Source: Xiphophorus maculatus (Eukaryota; Chordata; Actinopteri; Cyprinodontiformes; Poeciliidae). From it: a DNA stretch of 64,000 nucleotides. The stretch is from the NCBI RefSeq assembly GCF_002775205.1, contig NC_036462.1, positions 30,235,084 through 30,299,083 on the forward strand. The letters run 5' to 3'. The position numbers and the translations under genes are program-made. How positions within the stretch are numbered: the first letter of the stretch is position 1; each line of letters starts with the position of its first letter. Positions 59,034-64,000 of the stretch are shown here, piece by piece. The notes beneath the pieces are model-generated. The model did no database searches. It had not been told where the DNA came from and was given only the letters and a program-made list of their open reading frames with translations.

Positions 59034-59571
59034 GTGCATACACCTCTGATCTTGACAGACGTCCCCAGGGAACAAGTTCACATCTCTATTCCTGAAAACT
59101 TTATGAACAGAACTAGACGGTGGGATATTCTTCAAAGGAAGGCTGAGAAAATCCAAAACCCATCTGGGCGGAGTCCTTCATCAATATCGCATGAGGATCT
59201 CGCTGGGTTTCCTCTTATGAAGCAGACTAGTGGAGGGGGATGTTTTTCCCACCAAAGCTTTGACTTGTAGAAGGTTTGGGTTTTTAAGTTGTGGAAGTGT
59301 GGTGGTGGAATGCATGGGTGGAAGAGTAGGTGTTGACGGGATGACTTGTAATGGTTCGATCACAGCTGGAACTCTTTCGATAAGTAGTCAACTCAGATTT
59401 AAGTATAAAGCAGATGTTGACCAAATAGTTGTTCAAGGAGTAAAATCTCATAATAGAATGAAATACAGCTACCCAAACGATCCGTCAGATCTCAGTGATG
59501 TAGTGGGACAACTTAGAGTTGAGGATTTTAAGCAAATCTCTGAAACACACAGGCAGGTAGTGGAACAATGA
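59034..59571 (+). other. Overlapping open frames of unknown origin
   Basis: Two + frames (59034-59270 and 59230-59571) read as reasonably complex protein-like sequence, for example VPREQVHISIPENFMNR and then QLRFKYKADVDQIVVQG. They overlap, as if one older frame were split by a shift near 59230-59270. No family is recognised, and no splice borders or promoter are evident. It could be the remnant of a retroposed gene or of a transposon. Confidence 0.25.
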
Positions 59572-59695
59572 CAGAGTTCAAGTATTGTGCATGCTGGCAC
59601 ATGCTTGTTAAACGTCAATCTGCAGTATATTGGACCAACTGGGGTTGTTGACCGTACTACCTCAATAAGGTCCAAGCAGGATAGAAGACGTAGGA
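59572..59695. other. Gene-free stretch
   Basis: Continues the unknown open-frame remnant up to the edge of repeat family B copy 2. Nothing else was seen. Confidence 0.3.
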
Positions 59696-59975
59696 AGCAT
59701 TCACACCAGCATTGTTTAGTCCCAACTAGAGTTCGTTTGCCTTGAAAGTCCGGTTAGTTAGGGGAGATGTGAATGTGCAATTGAACTCTGATGCGGACCA
59801 AAAAAGAAGCAAACTCTTGTCCGCCTAAAAGCCTTGTTGGTTTGGTTGAAGTGAACTCTAGTGCGGTTCAAATGCATATGTGAACGCCAAGTGGACCACA
59901 GACTGCTCCAAAAGCAGGAGATTACTGTAATGCAGGGAATTCTGGGTAAATGCAATCAAAACAAATGTGTCTAAG
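59696..59975. mobile_element. Dispersed repeat family B, copy 2 (partial)
   Basis: Starts AGCATTCACACCAGC and follows copy 1 (53187) in order through TTCTGGGTAAATGCAATCAA. The right half of the element is missing. Confidence 0.65.
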
Positions 59976-62900
59976 GATGTCTTCATAATACAACTTGGTA
60001 AATTCCAAGATGCTACTTATTGCTGCAGTTTTGCAACTGCAAGCCCTAGGATTTTCTTTTTCTTTTTTTTTTTTGCGTCTCTCACAATTCTCACTCTTTT
60101 CCCTCATTGTGGCAGAGAAAGCTTGGGTTTTCATAAAGACTACTGGCATTCTCTTACGCAATGGGTTTCATGTGGTAGACCAATACAAGGTAGCACAGAA
60201 CTGTGAAGGGGAAAAAAATCAAAAGATGGGCTTCCATTTCTTTATGGGGAAAAAATCTGAAATGTGTGGATGTCATGAAAATAAGTATTTTTTTGAGTAT
60301 TTCACTTGAGTGAAGTTGCCCCCCTCCCCAACTTCTTCAAATTAAACAAAATAAAGCGTCTAACATTTGTGCGGCTATCATTTTAAAGAATTTTTGGTAG
60401 AACTGTTGATACCAATTTTGTTTTTCAAAAGGTGGTGGTGAGGGGAATTTCAAATCTCCAACTTCCAAGTACAGTACTAGTTTAGTCATCTATGACATTT
60501 TTGCCCTTACTCCGGTTACACAATTTGACAATTCTTCTTCCCTTGCGCTCTCCCTCCTTCTAGTCAGAACTTCATAGGTTGAGTATTTATCCTCATTCAG
60601 GATGAAACACACCTTCCCAGGAAGCAGATCCAGCAAATGGTAGCAGCAGGGGTGTGGAGAGAAAACCCTGTGGTCCAGTTTCCTATAGCCCTCAAACTGT
60701 CTGGACAGGAAGTCACAAAAAACCTCATATCCTGGTAATTTAAAAAGATGTATCCGACCTTCAGTCAGTTGAAGCATGTTGGTTTCCAGTGGTTATGGGC
60801 ATCTTTACTTTTTAAAAATCCTTGAGATTTGTGGTCTCTGGTTGTTTTATGCTTCCTAAAAATAAAGATATTTAATCTTATACATTTGTGAAACCAAGCA
60901 TTTTTCTCGCTCTTTGTGTAGACTAAACATTTGTTATTGTGTAGGAACAGTAGGGGGTGGGGGCTCCTCACATTTTTTGTTTCAATACTATGAAAACATT
61001 CCTTTGGGGAACAGGTCATGTCTACAAGCAAGACGGACCAGCATTTTATTTTCTGCATCGTTGTTGTTTGTAATGTTTTCCAATGTAGTTTTGCTCTCGT
61101 CTCTGGACAAGTTGGTTTAACAGATACACGTTGTTCTAAAATCCTGTCATAGAGAACATGGTGTCTGTTTTTCCAAAGCTCATCTGAACATGAATCTTCT
61201 TAATGTAAAACATGTTTCCACAATGCGACGGTCTGTCCCATCATTGCCAAGCTGAGAGACGTGGACAGTCAGTTTGAACATACAACTTGTTTTTTTTCCT
61301 CCACCGTAAAGTTTGAAGTGGCAGTTTTGGATGTAATGTTATGCCACAGAGCTGTGAAAACTTTCCTATGGTTACGTCTTCCCACTCGGCGTCAAGAGTT
61401 CCACAGTTTCTGAAAGACTGGAGGTCACAACAGTCATTCTAAGTTTCCCACCCTAACTTTTTATACTCTGAAATTCCCAGCAAGTCTGAACTCATTCAGG
61501 ACAGCAACTTTCATGAATTTTGTTTCTACATACATGATCTGTTATCAGCACCTGTTTTAAGTGATAGTATTGGTGTTTAACCTTTTTTATAAAAGTAAAT
61601 GCGTTTCAAGCTTAAGACAGTAAGGCAAGACCATCGAAGGTGCGGCCTTTGATTCACGACTGAACCTGTCTTGAAACATTCCAAAAAGTTTATGTATAAT
61701 TAAAATATGCTGCCTTTCATGACAAATGGCCAAAATCACCATCTGCCTGAACTGGCTGATAGAAAAGCTGTACAAACCAGCTGTTGGGTTAGGGTTAGGA
61801 AAGGGTTAGGCACCTGTGTGTAAAACCTCTTATTCTAGATGATCAATGGCTAGATTTGCATGACATTCAAAGAAGTCAGGTGTAGAAATCACACAGCTTA
61901 CTTTGTGCACCATCACCTGGAATCAGTTCCTTTCAGAACCCGTTTCGTCTCTTCTTTTCCGTCCATCAGCGGCCTCAGCCCCCACTTGTGTGTCTGTCAG
62001 CAGTCTGACCTCCCCTTTTAAACAAAGACCTGCGTTGTTTGACAGAACTCCCATAGAGCACAACTTTGATTCATCCTTATCTCGTTCGTTCACCTTGTTC
62101 TCCTTCAGCCACTTTGCAAGAGGCCGTCGCCAGAAGAAGGTCGTTGCTTAGCAGAGGGTTCAATGGGCCTTTGTTGACATTGATGAAAATCACAACAAAT
62201 CTCTCATTACCAGAATGCAGCAGTGCAGTCCAGTAGTTTGGCTCCCACGGGCAAAACATTTTAGCAGGGTGACCTGGAACTGCCACTGTTCAGGGGACGA
62301 CACAGAGAGCAAAACCTTATTCCTATCATTTAGGCGGTGGTTAGTTCGCGTGAGTTCTTTTAAGTCTTCTTGCTTCAGAACACTTCCTGCCATAAATGTT
62401 ACGCTCCGGCACGCGCATTGTCAAGAAGGAGATTAAGCATGTTAATGATAACAGCACCTGACTGCTGGCTATACGTGACAGTAAACAGTCTTAGCCCAGC
62501 ATTGCCTCTATGAAGCGACAGGGAAGTTCAAGTGCATTGGTCCTGTTGTGGGTGCCCTGGGCTTGGTATGTGCAGAATGCATAAGGAGGTGTCTAAGATC
62601 TGTGCTGTGACTTGACCTCACTCTGGGTCCCATCTGGGGGTCTGCTGGCTTGAGACAAGCATGCAAGGCAGGGGCAGGATCATGTCGCCTGGAAGGAAAT
62701 AAGAGGCAAGGCTACCCAATCCCTGCTAACCTCTGTTGCTTTACGCTGTCACTCAGAATGACCCCAGAGAGCCTGATTATAACTTATATGTCCGTCAAAG
62801 GGGCCCCATTGGAAATCCTGAATGAAAGGAGCGAGGCTGCTGGTTATAAAAAGTGAGCATTTCCTTTCCTAATTTGACTTGGACAAATTTACTGGCGCTC

Positions 62901-63221
62901 TTGCTGCAGACATGCACAAAGCCTGCAACTAAATTTATCCTTCGAATTAATGAAGCAAGGATGTATGTTAACCTTTCTCTTTGTAGATATGTTTCTAATG
63001 GGCCTGTTAACAAGAAGTTCAAACCGTATGCCCACAACACACACACACAAATAAATCAATAAATCAGGTTATTTGTAGTAAAGGAATAAGTGTTGATCAA
63101 ATAAATAAAAGAAACCACAAAATGGCACAGAGCCAAGAGAGCAGCTGAAATTGCAGGACATGGAAAACATTCATGGTCCATATCAGTGGAAATTTATATA
63201 AGTTGGTTTAGTTCTAATTTA
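59976..63221. other. Gene-free region
   Basis: No gene found. A - strand frame at 60777-60490 is open but unrecognised. 61900-62870 is complex, less AT-rich sequence with homeobox-type motifs (AAGCATGTTAATGATAAC near 62437) that may be conserved regulatory DNA. Confidence 0.4.
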
Positions 63222-63545
63222 AAAGTCCTAGTACAACAGCCATGGCCATTCAAAAACGCCTGGGTGGACCTAGCTCCGCCTTTGGATGCACCTCTTCCTT
63301 GGAGATTCAGTTTTCAAGTGTCACAGAACAGCCCTCCCCTGCGACTCCCCCATTCAGCTCCTAAAGACTAGCCACTAGCAATTAGCAAACACCTGGTGGA
63401 AGATCAGCTGAGCTCATAATACGAGCTACTTTTCAGTGCACAGTTGGCAAAAATGTTCTTAAAAGATTAATAGAGGAGTGATGTTGTGAGCAGCGGCTTT
63501 TAAAGCGACAGAGGCCCAATTTCAATGTGTTAAATTAGAAAGTAA
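63222..63545 (-). repeat. Dispersed repeat family A, copy 5
   Basis: Same orientation as copy 2. Landmarks: GAACAG-like and CGCCTGGGTGGACCTAGCTC, CAATTAGCAAACACCTGGTG, TTAATAGAGGAG, CCCAATTTCAATGTGTTAAA. Confidence 0.75.
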
Positions 63546-64000
63546 AATTTTCTAATTTATAACATTTTTATCACAACTGAAGTTAACATAGCTGAGCTTG
63601 ACCAGAACACTTTCTCAAAACTTGTTCAGGTCACCTAGAAAACTGCTGCTGTGACATGTGTCCAACTCATATTTCTATAGTAGAATTACTATAAGTTGAG
63701 CCCAGAGCTTACTGCAAGTTTGTCAAGCTGAAATTCTTTGTTTTTTAGACAATGGGTCTCTGATCATAGTTAGGAATAGAACAAAGCCTCATTTTTGACT
63801 GATAATTACTGCTGGGACATTTTGTTTGCTGTGACTTGTGTTCGTTGACTGATTAGCTGAAACAAACTTCGATGGAGAAATTTGTGTCAGCTGGTGGCTG
63901 CAACAGATTTCAGGAAACAAAACTGAACTGTGACAGCTGAGGTCATTTCCAACTGTATTTATTTATTTATTTTTAATAAACCTCCAAGTAATGACTATCT
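63546..64000. other. Gene-free end of window
   Basis: Nothing recognised apart from ATTT repeats near the right edge. Confidence 0.5.

Overview
The window is nuclear DNA from a ray-finned (teleost) fish, probably a percomorph. The evidence is split genes with short GT-AG introns, AT-rich spacer DNA, a decayed Sleeping-Beauty-type Tc1 transposon, several Tc1- and hAT-like non-autonomous elements, a fish-type L1 tail, and many microsatellites. It is not bacterial or viral. The exact species cannot be told from the sequence.

Layout. (1) 1-1990: T-rich spacer with an L1 3' end (about 825-1560), then the 5' flank of the first gene. (2) 1991-9173 and 13364-19029, both + strand: two complete tandem copies of naaa, the lysosomal N-acylethanolamine-hydrolysing acid amidase. 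Each has 11 coding exons with almost identical exon lengths and an intact catalytic Cys/Arg/Asp/Asn set (358 and 355 residues). Exons 6-7 are far more alike than the rest, which points to gene conversion. (3) 19386-24528, + strand: arl8b, a small lysosome-positioning GTPase, complete in 7 coding exons (186 residues), starting only 356 bp after the second naaa stop codon. (4) 24529 to about 25960: probable arl8b 3' UTR. It also holds a spliceable two-exon open frame of 107 codons that I do not recognise. (5) About 26 to 64 kb: no gene I can name. It holds transposon remnants, simple repeats, several CpG-rich patches (31855-32070, 44290-44640, 47215-47435), and a few candidate exons, of which 32027-32070 and 49153-49331 are phase-compatible with each other.

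Functionally, the identifiable content is lysosomal: two luminal hydrolase paralogues beside the GTPase that couples lysosomes to kinesin. Whether this proximity reflects shared regulation or chance is open. The remaining 38 kb looks like a gene desert or the introns of a long gene. No tRNA, rRNA, CRISPR array or autonomous intact transposon was seen.

Gene models were built by reading splice sites and comparing with remembered human NAAA and ARL8B. No alignment, transcript or database evidence was available.
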